A stretch of DNA of 60,871 nt from Betaproteobacteria bacterium (GTDB taxonomy: Bacteria; Pseudomonadota; Gammaproteobacteria; Burkholderiales; SG8-39), in the NCBI GenBank assembly GCA_022340285.1, contig JAJDOG010000095.1:94678-155548 (forward strand), in the 5' to 3' direction. The position numbers and the translations under genes were made by a program. Under the pieces are notes generated by a model. It saw nothing but the letters and a program-made list of their open reading frames with translations. It did not search any database and had not been told where the DNA came from. Below, piece after piece: positions 51,339-59,801 of this stretch (the stretch's first letter is position 1; every line of letters begins with the position of its first letter).

Positions 51339-52982
51339 TCACGCATCGGAGGCGCGTCTCGCGAAAGTGGCCCGCAGCTCCCGGCGAGCAGCGTCGACAA
51401 CGGGCGCCCAGACGCGCCTTTCAGTCTGACGGATCAGATGCACGGACGGATACCACGGCATGCGATTGCCGTACGCGCCGTAACGCCACTCCGGCACGCG
51501 CGGGGTCAGCACCCACACCGGGCCTCCGAGCGCGCCGCCAAGATGGACGATCGCGGTGCAAACCGAGGTGATGCCGTCCAGCGCCGCCACGAGGGCGGCG
51601 GTCTCGTCGTAGTCGTCGACCGCCTCGGGCCAGTGGTGAATGCGGATCCCGCTTTCCGCTGCAAAGCGGTCGACCTCCGTCGCGGCGTCCGGCCCATACT
51701 GCACGCTCACGAAATGGAAACCCGGCTCCCTCAGGATCGGTGCGAGGTCGGACAACGGGAGCGTTCGGCGGTCCGCACGCGTGCGCAGCGTGCCGCCGCG
51801 CCACGAGACGCCGATCGCGCGGCCGGGGCCGAGGGCGGCGAGACGCTCGCGCCAGCGTCGGGCTTTCTCCGGGTCGGCGCGCAGGTATCCTTGGTGCGCG
51901 GGAAAGGCAGCCACGTCGGGACGCAGCTGGAGCGGAACGCTCCCTGCAGGGATCTGCAAATCGATGCCGAGCGGCAAGGCCCAGTCCACGGGCTCGCTCT
52001 GGAGTCCGCCGTGCACCGTGGCAGCGGGAAACGAGCGTGCGAAAATCGCCGCAAGCTTCGGCGCGCAGTCGATCACGCAGTGCTTGGCGCGAGCGATGAT
52101 CTCCGGCAGGCAGGATGCGAACAGGATCTCGTCGCCGATCCCCTGCTCCGCATGGACCAGGATGGTCTTCCCGTCGAGGTCCTCGCCGCCCCAGCGCGGA
52201 AACGGGAATGCGCGCTGCGGACGGTCTTCGGAGCGCAGCCGCAACTCGTAGTCGGGCCAACCCTCCGCGAACCGGCCCAGCGTGAGCAGCGCGATAGCGC
52301 GGTGGAACCGCGCGCTCACGTGTTGCGGGTCGATCGACCGCGCCCGCTCAAAGGCGGCAAGCGCGTCTTCGAGACGGCCGACCTCCTGCAGTCCCGCGCC
52401 GAGGCCCGAGATAGTGTCGGCGTCCTGCTGGCCGAGCGCCACTGCTCGCTCCAGCGCGTCGACCGCGGGCACGGCATCGAATGCCCCCCGCAAGTGGAGC
52501 CGGCCCAGCGCCGCCCACGCAGCCGCGTGATCGGGAAAGCGCGCGGTAATCTCTCGCATCAGCGCAATGTCCTCGTCCGGCACCGTGTCGTCGGGGAGCC
52601 AGTCGACCAGGCTCCGGATCGCCTGGACGGACCACGGGTCCGCCCGGACGGCCTGTCGGAAGCATTCGAGGGCCGCGGCTCGGTCGCCGCGACGTGCGCG
52701 CAGCAGACCCAGATTTGCCAGCGCCGGCGCGTGTTGCGCGGAAAGCGCGAGCGCGGCACCGTAGCTGCGCTCCGCCTTCGCGTCCTCGCCGAGCATCAGG
52801 TAGACATTTCCCAGATCGGAATGCGCATCGGGCGAGCGGGGATCGAGCGCGACCGCACGTTCGAGCAGCTCGTGCGCCTGGCGGATCTGCCCATCGACCG
52901 CCGCACGCCGCGCGAGCTCACGCAGCTCGCCGGAATCGTCGGCGTCTCGGGGGAGCACGCGGCTCAGGAGCCTGCGCAGCAT
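51339..52982 (-). CDS. TPR protein with GT9-like glycosyltransferase domain
   Basis: A 547-residue paralogue of the proteins at 7.8 and 48.6 kb. Leader MLRRLLSRVLPRD; TPR repeats to about residue 250; then LVHAEQGIGDEILFASCLPE, IGVSWRGGTLRTRADRRTL, DYDETAALVAALDGI and PEWRYGAYGNRMPWYPS. Start 52982 is chosen because it gives the island leader; an ATG 171 bp upstream opens a low-quality extension. The gap 52983-53112 is a divergent promoter region. Confidence 0.82.
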   Translation of the reverse strand: MLRRLLSRVLPRDADDSGELRELARRAAVDGQIRQAHELLERAVALDPRSPDAHSDLGNVYLMLGEDAKAERSYGAALALSAQHAPALANLGLLRARRGDRAAALECFRQAVRADPWSVQAIRSLVDWLPDDTVPDEDIALMREITARFPDHAAAWAALGRLHLRGAFDAVPAVDALERAVALGQQDADTISGLGAGLQEVGRLEDALAAFERARSIDPQHVSARFHRAIALLTLGRFAEGWPDYELRLRSEDRPQRAFPFPRWGGEDLDGKTILVHAEQGIGDEILFASCLPEIIARAKHCVIDCAPKLAAIFARSFPAATVHGGLQSEPVDWALPLGIDLQIPAGSVPLQLRPDVAAFPAHQGYLRADPEKARRWRERLAALGPGRAIGVSWRGGTLRTRADRRTLPLSDLAPILREPGFHFVSVQYGPDAATEVDRFAAESGIRIHHWPEAVDDYDETAALVAALDGITSVCTAIVHLGGALGGPVWVLTPRVPEWRYGAYGNRMPWYPSVHLIRQTERRVWAPVVDAARRELRATFARRASDA

Positions 52983-53112
52983 CGCGTCACCATCGTGAAA
53001 CCCGCTGCATGGGCGGAGCAATCCGTGTGATTTTGCCCATGCGCGTACCCTGCGATCGCACTCTCCACCGGCGGTAGGTGTTAGAATCCTTGCGCGTGAC
53101 TGGAGGCCAAGT

Positions 53113-53463
53113 ATGGGGCTGTTTTCGCTCTTCTCCAACAAAGAAATTAACACCTTCGCGAAGGACCTCGTGGCGAGTCTCGCGAAGCGCTACCCGCCGG
53201 CGCTCGACGTGAGTCCCGAGAAGCGCGTCTCCGAAAACCGCCTGACGAAGGTGCTCGAGGAGACGCTCGCTCAGGCCGTCGATTTCCAGAGCAAGCACAA
53301 GCTCGGCGTCGTAGGCAAGGCGAAGCTCGGCAACGAGTTCCGATGGCAGCTCAAGGAAATGGGCTACACGGAAAAGTTCATCGACATCGCGACCGAAGGG
53401 CTCATGGTCTACGTGACGCGCGCCTCGAAAGGCGGCGCCGTGGAACCCAAGCAGCAGAGCTGA
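53113..53463 (+). CDS. Hypothetical protein, small
   Basis: A 116-residue soluble protein I cannot place. It begins MGLFSLFSNKEINTFAKDLV after GGAGGCC and continues as amphipathic helices (NRLTKVLEETLAQAVDFQ, FRWQLKEMGYTEKFI). The short hydrophobic N-terminus recalls the leaders of the neighbouring glycosyltransferases but lacks their Arg. No signal peptide or Cys. It stands alone, divergent from the TPR-glycosyltransferase and convergent with the HD-GYP gene. Confidence 0.65.
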   Translation: MGLFSLFSNKEINTFAKDLVASLAKRYPPALDVSPEKRVSENRLTKVLEETLAQAVDFQSKHKLGVVGKAKLGNEFRWQLKEMGYTEKFIDIATEGLMVYVTRASKGGAVEPKQQS

Positions 53464-53514
53464 TCGTCCAGGCGCGCCGCGCGGGCTCGGGAACACCACC
53501 CCGGCCAGGTGGGG

Positions 53515-53533
53515 ATGAAGGGCCCCCCTTCAT
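53515..53533. terminator. Hairpin between convergent genes
   Basis: ATGAAGGG (53515-53522) pairs with CCCTTCAT (53526-53533) with a CCC loop, midway between a plus-strand and a minus-strand gene end. No T-run; it could serve both transcripts. Confidence 0.45.
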
Positions 53534-53572
53534 GCGCAACCATCCCTCCCCGAGAGAAGGAAAAACGCTCTT

Positions 53573-55276
53573 TCAGGCGGCGTATCCCGGAATTCCCGTC
53601 TCGTCCACTTCGTCGATCTGCTCCGGATCGAGAAACTGCCGGGCGTACGCGAGGTACACCTTCTTGCTCACGAATATGTCGAAGAGGTCCGGGTCGATGT
53701 GACCGTTCAGCTTGAACTGGCCCAAGATGCGCAGCGACTCGGATAGTGTCTTGCCCTTCTTGTACGGACGGTCCTTCGCCGTGAGGGCCTCGAAGATGTC
53801 GGCGATCCCCATGATCCGGGCCTGCACCGACATCTCATCGCGCGTCAGCCCGCGCGGATAGCCCTTGCCGTCCATGCGCTCGTGGTGGCCGCCGGCATAC
53901 TCGGGCACGTTCTTGAGGTGCTTGGGCCACGGCAGCGCCTCGAGCATCTTGATCGTCGACACGATGTGGTGATTGATGATCTCGCGCTCGTCGGCGGTGA
54001 GGGTGCCCCGTGGAATCGTCAGATTGCGGATCTCGTCGTCGGAGAGGAAGTTCGAGGTGCCGCCGGACGTGTCGCACCACTTGTAGGTCGTCCCGAGCTT
54101 GCGCACCCGATCCTGTTCCTCCTGCGACATCGATTCGCCGCCGATATTGCAGCGGCGCAGGAACTTGCGGTCCTCGTCGAGCTGGCGCACCCGGTCGCGA
54201 AGCGTCCGATCGATCTCGTACATCATTGTCCGCTGAGCCATCTCGTCCAGTCCCGGCCGGCGCGCAAGCTCCAGCTTGCTCTCCAACGCCGCGATCTCGG
54301 CGTCGCGCTTCAGCACCTCGAATCGGGTGTCCACGAGGTTGATGCGGTCGAAGATCGTCTCGAGCTTGGTGGCCTTGTCCACCACGTGGACCGGCGTGGT
54401 GATCTTTCCGCAGTCGTGCAGCAGGCCGGCGATCTTCAGCTCGTAGCGGTCCTTCTCGCTCATCGCGAATTCCCGCAGCGGCCCCTCCTGGGTCTTCTCG
54501 ACCGCCTCCGCGAGCAGCATGGTGAGCTGCGGGACGCGCTGGCAATGTCCGCCGGTATAGGGGGACTTTTCGTCAATTGCGGTGTTGATCAGCTCGATGA
54601 ACGATTCGAACAGGGCCTCGAGCTGGATGATCAGGGCCCGATTGGTGAGCGCGATCGCCGCCTGCGACGCAAGCGACTCGGCGAGCCGCTGGTCGGAGGT
54701 CGAGAACGGCACGATCTCGCCGCCGGCCAGGTCCTGGCAGTTGAGGAGTTGCAGAACGCCGATGATCTCACCCTCGTGGTTCTTCATGGGCACCGTGAGG
54801 AACGACTTCGACCGGTAGCCGGTCTTCTGGTCGAATTGCCGGGTCCCGGAGAAGTCGAACCCTTCCTCGGTGTACGCATCGGCGATGTTCACCGTCGTGC
54901 CGTGAAGCGCCGCGTACGCGGCGACCATCGAATTGTTCGGCTGCCCGTCCCGGTAGAGCTGGATCGGGAAGAACGGGATCGGGTTTCCGGTCGTGCCGCC
55001 CAGCGCGATATTCAGGGTCGCGGTGCGCACGATCTCGAAATGGAGCTCGCGCTCGACACCGTCCCCCTTGAGCAGATACAGCGTCCCGCCGTCAGCGCGC
55101 GTGATCGTCTTGGCTGCGACGAGGATTTTCTCGAGGAGCGCGTTGAGGTTCTTCTCGAGCGACAGCGCCGCCCCGATCTCGTTCAGCTGATCGAGTCGGC
55201 GAAAGAGATCGTCGGACGTATCGGTCGCGCGCCGCGCGACCGGATCGGCAAACGGCGCCGTGTGGGTACTGGCCAT
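53573..55276 (-). CDS. GAF-HD-GYP protein, likely cyclic di-GMP phosphodiesterase
   Basis: A 567-residue protein. A GAF domain covers about 40-205. The HD-GYP domain follows, with GGHCQRVPQ, IAGLLHDCGKIT (the HD pair and GK) and later HHERMDGKGYPRGLTRDEM, the GYP loop. An insert rich in charged residues lies between HD and GYP. The key residues are complete, so hydrolysis of cyclic di-GMP is likely. It starts 22 bp after the GAF-GspE gene and ends the signalling operon. Confidence 0.87.
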   Translation of the reverse strand: MASTHTAPFADPVARRATDTSDDLFRRLDQLNEIGAALSLEKNLNALLEKILVAAKTITRADGGTLYLLKGDGVERELHFEIVRTATLNIALGGTTGNPIPFFPIQLYRDGQPNNSMVAAYAALHGTTVNIADAYTEEGFDFSGTRQFDQKTGYRSKSFLTVPMKNHEGEIIGVLQLLNCQDLAGGEIVPFSTSDQRLAESLASQAAIALTNRALIIQLEALFESFIELINTAIDEKSPYTGGHCQRVPQLTMLLAEAVEKTQEGPLREFAMSEKDRYELKIAGLLHDCGKITTPVHVVDKATKLETIFDRINLVDTRFEVLKRDAEIAALESKLELARRPGLDEMAQRTMMYEIDRTLRDRVRQLDEDRKFLRRCNIGGESMSQEEQDRVRKLGTTYKWCDTSGGTSNFLSDDEIRNLTIPRGTLTADEREIINHHIVSTIKMLEALPWPKHLKNVPEYAGGHHERMDGKGYPRGLTRDEMSVQARIMGIADIFEALTAKDRPYKKGKTLSESLRILGQFKLNGHIDPDLFDIFVSKKVYLAYARQFLDPEQIDEVDETGIPGYAA

Positions 55277-55298
55277 GAGCCGCCCCTACTATCTTTCC

Positions 55299-57665
55299 CT
55301 ACTTGATACAGACCGCGCGCACTTGAGCGATGTCGGTGATCCCGCCGAGCACCTTCTCGACGCCGTCCATCTTCAGCGTACGCATTCCCTCGTCGAGCGC
55401 GACGGCAAGGATCTCCGCCACGCGCGCGTGTTCCTGAATGAGCTTCTTGGTGTGATCGCTGGCGACGAGCAGCTCGTGCAGGCCGACCCGGCCCTTGTAG
55501 CCCGAGCCGCCGCACGCGTCGCAGCCCACCTTGCGGTAGAGCGTGAACTGCCCCTGCTCGTTTGCGTAGTTCCTGGCCCATTCGCGATAGACCGCCTCGT
55601 AGGCACCCTTCGCGTCCTTCTTGAACGAGACCGTGTTCAGCAGCTCCTGACAGTACTCGGTGATGAGCGCCTTGACCTCCTCCTGCCCAGGGTTGTAGGC
55701 CTCCTTGCACTTCGAGCAGAGCCGCTTGGCGAGACGCTGCGCGAGGACGCCCAACAGGGCGTCGGCGAAGTTGAACGGATCCATGCCCATATCGAGCAGG
55801 CGGATAATGGACTCCGGAGCGCTGTTGGTGTGCAGGGTGGCGAACACCAGGTGGCCGGTGAGCGAGGCCTCGATGCCGATCGAGGTTGTCTCCTTGTCCC
55901 GCATCTCGCCGACCATGATGATGTCCGGGTCGGCACGCAGGAATGCCTTCATGACCGTCGGAAAGTCGAGCCCGGCCTTGCGGTTCACCTGCACCTGGCG
56001 CAGGCCCTTCTGCGTGATTTCGACCGGGTCTTCCGCGGTCCAGATCTTCGTATCGGGCGTGTTGAGATACTTCAGCACCGAGTGCAGGGTGGTCGTCTTA
56101 CCGGAGCCGGTCGGCCCGCACACGAAGAAGAGCCCGTAGGGCTTGGCGACCGTGTCCTTGAGCGCCTCGAAGTTGTGCGCCGAGAGCCCAAGCTTGTCGA
56201 GCGGGATCGGCTCGCCCGCGGCCAGAATCCGCATGACCACGTCTTCGACGCCACCCTGTGTCGGAAGCGTCGCCACCCGCAGCTCGATATCGAGCGGGCC
56301 GAATTTCTTGAACTTGATCTTGCCGTCCTGCGGCTTGCGACGCTCCGAGATGTCGAGGTCGCACATGATCTTGAGTCGCGCGACCATGGCGTTGCGGTAG
56401 GACGCCGGGACCTCGATGTAGGGAGCGAGCGACCCGTCCTTGCGGAAGCGGATCTCGGTCTTCAGCTTGCCGGGGTAGGACTCGATGTGGATATCGGATG
56501 CGCCCTGCTGGTACGCCTCGATGATCACCTTGTTCACGAGCTTGACGAGCTCGTTGTCGGCCGCCGCCGAGAGGTCGTCGCTGCTGCCCGCCTCCTCGAA
56601 TTCCTCGCCCCCCAGGTCCTGCAGCAGATCGCCGATGTCGCCCATTTCTAGATCGGCGCCGAAGAACTGGTTCAGGGTGTCCTTGAACTCCCGGTGGCTC
56701 GTGACGACGTACTGGATGCGCCGGACGTGCGGGAAGACGTTGCTGACGATGCGCGATGCCCTGACTCGCTCCGGATCCAGGCACATCACAAGCAGGCCGT
56801 CCTTGTTCTCCTCGAGCGGAATCCACTGGTTCGCCTCGACGTACTCGCGCTTCAGGTTCTTGAGCAGGTCCAGCGGCTTCACGCGTTCCTGCTTGAAGGG
56901 CTCGTAGGCCACGCTGAAAAACTTCGACAGCGCTTTGCCGAGGGCCGGAAGCTTGACGTTGAACTCCTCCAGCAGGACGGTTTCGATATCTACGGCTTTC
57001 TTGCGCGCCGAACGCGCGGCAAGCTCGAATTCGGCGGCCGAGATGACCGCGTCGCCGACCAGATGGTCGTACTTGGTCTTGAGGAGATGCGGCTTCTGTC
57101 GCTGGCGGAATGCGATCGCGAGGGTCTGGCACAGCTCCCGCACGCCTTCCTCGGCAAGCTGCCCGAAAGGCTGCCCGGACTTGTTATTGATCAGCTGGAC
57201 CACCCCGATGAGGTCGCCCTTCTCGGCATCGACGATCGGCGTGACAAGCATCTGCTTGGTGCGATAACCGGTCCGCTTGTCGACCTCCTGCAGGAATCGC
57301 AGCGACGGATGGTGCTTCTTGAGCTCCGCCTCGTCGTAAACGTCGCGGATGTTCATCATCTTCTTCGACATGCCGCAGTAGCCCGCCAGCGAGTGCTCGG
57401 CAAGCGGCAGCTTGAGGTCGCGGAACGAGTTGAGGCCGGTCTTGACCTTCGAGACGATCGTCGCCTTGTCGTCGCCGATCGCGTAAATTGTCAGGCGGTC
57501 GGCGTTGAAGAGGTGGCAGATGTCCGCGCTCACCTCCAGCATGATTTCGTCGATGTTGCTGGTCGCGTGGATGCGATTGGTGACGGCCTGCAGGCTCTTC
57601 TGGAACGCGAGCCGGGAGTTCACGTCGCCTGCGGCGGATGCTGCAGGGCTTAAGACAGCGCTCAT
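55299..57665 (-). CDS. GAF domain-containing GspE/PilB-type secretion ATPase
   Basis: A 788-residue protein. A GAF domain (about 15-190) precedes a GspE N-domain (about 225-370) and the motor ATPase. The motor has Walker A FVCGPTGSGKTTTLHS, Asp box TAEDPVE, Walker B PDIIMVGEMRDKE and His box HLVFATLHTNSAPES. A zinc four-Cys motif follows (LCSKC with CDAC). GspE/PilB relatives power pilus or secretion assembly. The N-terminal GAF sensor is unusual for such motors and suggests small-molecule control. Start ATG 57665; an upstream in-frame start gives an extension with no domain. Confidence 0.88.
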   Translation of the reverse strand: MSAVLSPAASAAGDVNSRLAFQKSLQAVTNRIHATSNIDEIMLEVSADICHLFNADRLTIYAIGDDKATIVSKVKTGLNSFRDLKLPLAEHSLAGYCGMSKKMMNIRDVYDEAELKKHHPSLRFLQEVDKRTGYRTKQMLVTPIVDAEKGDLIGVVQLINNKSGQPFGQLAEEGVRELCQTLAIAFRQRQKPHLLKTKYDHLVGDAVISAAEFELAARSARKKAVDIETVLLEEFNVKLPALGKALSKFFSVAYEPFKQERVKPLDLLKNLKREYVEANQWIPLEENKDGLLVMCLDPERVRASRIVSNVFPHVRRIQYVVTSHREFKDTLNQFFGADLEMGDIGDLLQDLGGEEFEEAGSSDDLSAAADNELVKLVNKVIIEAYQQGASDIHIESYPGKLKTEIRFRKDGSLAPYIEVPASYRNAMVARLKIMCDLDISERRKPQDGKIKFKKFGPLDIELRVATLPTQGGVEDVVMRILAAGEPIPLDKLGLSAHNFEALKDTVAKPYGLFFVCGPTGSGKTTTLHSVLKYLNTPDTKIWTAEDPVEITQKGLRQVQVNRKAGLDFPTVMKAFLRADPDIIMVGEMRDKETTSIGIEASLTGHLVFATLHTNSAPESIIRLLDMGMDPFNFADALLGVLAQRLAKRLCSKCKEAYNPGQEEVKALITEYCQELLNTVSFKKDAKGAYEAVYREWARNYANEQGQFTLYRKVGCDACGGSGYKGRVGLHELLVASDHTKKLIQEHARVAEILAVALDEGMRTLKMDGVEKVLGGITDIAQVRAVCIK

Positions 57666-57785
57666 GTCGTCAGGTCCTGTCTGGTTTCGGCCAGCCCCTG
57701 GCGGATCGTGCCAAAGGTCGTGTAACGGACGATGCGGGCCCGAGTCGAAGCCAAGCGAGTCCCCCGGGCGCAAACGTCGATGCTA

Positions 57786-57806
57786 GCCCCTCGCCCTAGG
57801 AGGGGC
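57786..57806 (-). other. Hairpin between cNMP-rhodanese and ATPase genes
   Basis: GCCCCTC (57786-57792) pairs with GAGGGGC (57800-57806) around a seven-base loop, in the 216-bp gap of the signalling operon. It has no T-run and could be an attenuator or stability element. Confidence 0.35.
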
Positions 57807-57881
57807 AACCACGCGCGTCCCCGGGATGAGGCTTTTTTCAGGCGCAATAGGCATTTACGCACGGTGCCCGGTGCTCGAATC

Positions 57882-59012
57882 CTAGCGCGGTCGGGGTTCG
57901 CCACCACTCAGCCCTCCCTCGAGAACGAATGACTTGAGCCCGCGCTGTGCGAGCAGGAACGCAGCGGCCGAGCTGCGCCGCCCCGTCTGGCAATAGACGA
58001 CGTACTCCCGGCCCTTGTCGAGAATCTTTACGGCGTTGCGGATCTCGGCAAGCGGAATGTTGATGGCACCCGGCAGCTTGTCGTACTGGTACTCGGACGG
58101 ATACCTGACGTCGAGCCACTGGCCGCCCTGCGCGACCTTCTCCCTGGCACGCTCCATGTTGACCCACTGCAGGAGCGGCTTCTTGAGCAGCTCGTTGAAG
58201 TCGTTCTTGTCCAGCCGCAGCAGGGTGCCGTCCGAGAGCATCGTCACGCTCGCATTGCGCTTCGCGTTGGCAACCAGCGCCTCTTCGCCGAACGCGTCGC
58301 CGCTCTTGAGCTCCGCGAGCTTCATGCTGACGCCGCCGACCGACCTTTCGACGACGCACTTGCCGGTCTCGACAACGTAATAGTAGTCGCCCTCCGCTCC
58401 TTCCTTGATCACCTGGGTGCCGCGCTTCCCCGAGACGCGCTTGAAGCGCTTCAGCAGCTCGTTGATGTGGGCGGTGGGAAGCTGCGCGAATGCTCCGGAC
58501 TTGAGATTGTTGATGCTGAACAGCCCCGTCAGGATCGCCCAGTTGCCGATCGACGGCGCTTCGGTCGACGTGGTCTGCTTGGCCCCTTCCTCCGCGACCG
58601 CGAGCTGGTCCCAGGTCACCATGATGTCGAGCAGATCGTCGTCGATCCGGATCAGTTCGATATCCGTGATCGCCTTCGCGGAGGCAAACGGCGTCTTGCG
58701 TCCGATGGGGTGCCGCGCTTCGGATGTCCCGCCGACCACGACCTCCGAGCTACCGTTGCCGAGGATGAGCGCCATCTCGCCCTTAAGCAGATAGACCAGC
58801 TGCCCCGAAACCCCTTTGATGCGGAACGGGTCGAGCGTCTTCGAGATCCGCTCGATGAACGTGAGCTCGGCCAGTTCGCTGCGCCGAGACGCCGAGAGCG
58901 CGGAAATCGGCTCCAGGGCGGCGAGCGCTTCAGCCTTGACTTTGTCGGTGGGCATATCGAGTTTCCGTTCTCCGGGGGCGCCGGCGGACCGCTGATTGAC
59001 GGATCGGATCAT
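57882..59012 (-). CDS. Cyclic-nucleotide-binding and rhodanese domain protein
   Basis: A 376-residue protein. A degenerate cNMP-like domain is near 45-160. A second, more complete one at about 170-290 has GDAFGEEALVANAKRNASV, the phosphate-binding cassette with Glu and Arg in place. A C-terminal rhodanese domain follows with WLDVRYPSEYQYDKLPGAIN and active Cys in VYCQTGRRSSAAA. It may be a cAMP-controlled sulfurtransferase or signal relay. It lies 18 bp after a class II-like phosphodiesterase gene. The start may be Met20 at 58955, where the sequence MPTDKVKAEAL starts a better helix. Confidence 0.82.
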   Translation of the reverse strand: MIRSVNQRSAGAPGERKLDMPTDKVKAEALAALEPISALSASRRSELAELTFIERISKTLDPFRIKGVSGQLVYLLKGEMALILGNGSSEVVVGGTSEARHPIGRKTPFASAKAITDIELIRIDDDLLDIMVTWDQLAVAEEGAKQTTSTEAPSIGNWAILTGLFSINNLKSGAFAQLPTAHINELLKRFKRVSGKRGTQVIKEGAEGDYYYVVETGKCVVERSVGGVSMKLAELKSGDAFGEEALVANAKRNASVTMLSDGTLLRLDKNDFNELLKKPLLQWVNMERAREKVAQGGQWLDVRYPSEYQYDKLPGAINIPLAEIRNAVKILDKGREYVVYCQTGRRSSAAAFLLAQRGLKSFVLEGGLSGGEPRPR

Positions 59013-59030
59013 GGTGTAGGTTCCTGATTG

Positions 59031-59798
59031 CTAGAACTCGAACACCTGGTTGTTCTGCAGCATCCGCGGACGGTACTGGCCGGCGAACTCCTCGATTTCC
59101 TCCATGGAGAGCTCGATTTCGCCGGGCTTGAGGTGCGTAATGAAGATCTCCGCGCTGCGCTCCATCTTGGCGAGCTCCTCGGCGAGCATGCTCGGGCAAA
59201 GGTGCTTCGACATGATCGCGAGTTGCTTCTCCTTGTTGGAGAATGCGCATTCGATGATGAGGTACTTGAGATTGGCGATGCGATTGACGAGCGGCCAGAG
59301 CTCGTCGTTGGTCGTGGTATCACCGGTGAACACCAAGCTGCCCGCGCCGCTGTCGAGCTGGTACCCGATCGCGGGCACGACGTGGTTCGCAGGCAAAACG
59401 GTGATGAGCCGGCCGTCCAGATCCAGCGTCTGGCCGAGCTCTATGGCCTGGTAGCGCAGGAACGGCGCTTCGGCACTGGGAATCTGGGTGAAGTCCGGCC
59501 AGATGCTCCAGTTGAACAGGTGATTCTTGAGAATCTCGAGCGTCGCTGGAATGGCATAGACGGTGACGGGCTTGTCGCGCATCTGGCCGACCGTGTCCAC
59601 CATGAAGGGGATCGAGGCCACGTGATCCAGATGCGAGTGGGTGAGAAACACGTGATCGATCGGCGTGAGCTCCGCCAGCGTCAGGTCGCCCACGCCGGTC
59701 CCCGCGTCGACGAGGATGTCCTGGTCGAGAAGCATGGACGTCGTGCGGAGATGCCTCCCGCCGATCCCGCCGCTGCAACCGAGAACGCGCAGCCGCAT
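59031..59798 (-). CDS. Class II-like cyclic-nucleotide phosphodiesterase (metallo-beta-lactamase fold)
   Basis: A 255-residue metallo-hydrolase. It begins MRLRVLGCSGGIGG and carries the metal motif FLTHSHLDHVASIPFM near residue 52, LPANHVVPAIGY, VFTGDTTTNDELW, LIIECAFS and FITHLKPGE. This layout is that of class II cAMP phosphodiesterases (PDE1/CpdB-type fold) rather than of glyoxalases. It would degrade the product of the cyclase encoded four bases upstream. Substrate assignment is inference from the motifs and neighbour. Confidence 0.78.
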   Translation of the reverse strand: MRLRVLGCSGGIGGRHLRTTSMLLDQDILVDAGTGVGDLTLAELTPIDHVFLTHSHLDHVASIPFMVDTVGQMRDKPVTVYAIPATLEILKNHLFNWSIWPDFTQIPSAEAPFLRYQAIELGQTLDLDGRLITVLPANHVVPAIGYQLDSGAGSLVFTGDTTTNDELWPLVNRIANLKYLIIECAFSNKEKQLAIMSKHLCPSMLAEELAKMERSAEIFITHLKPGEIELSMEEIEEFAGQYRPRMLQNNQVFEF

Positions 59799-59801
59799 CG
59801 G

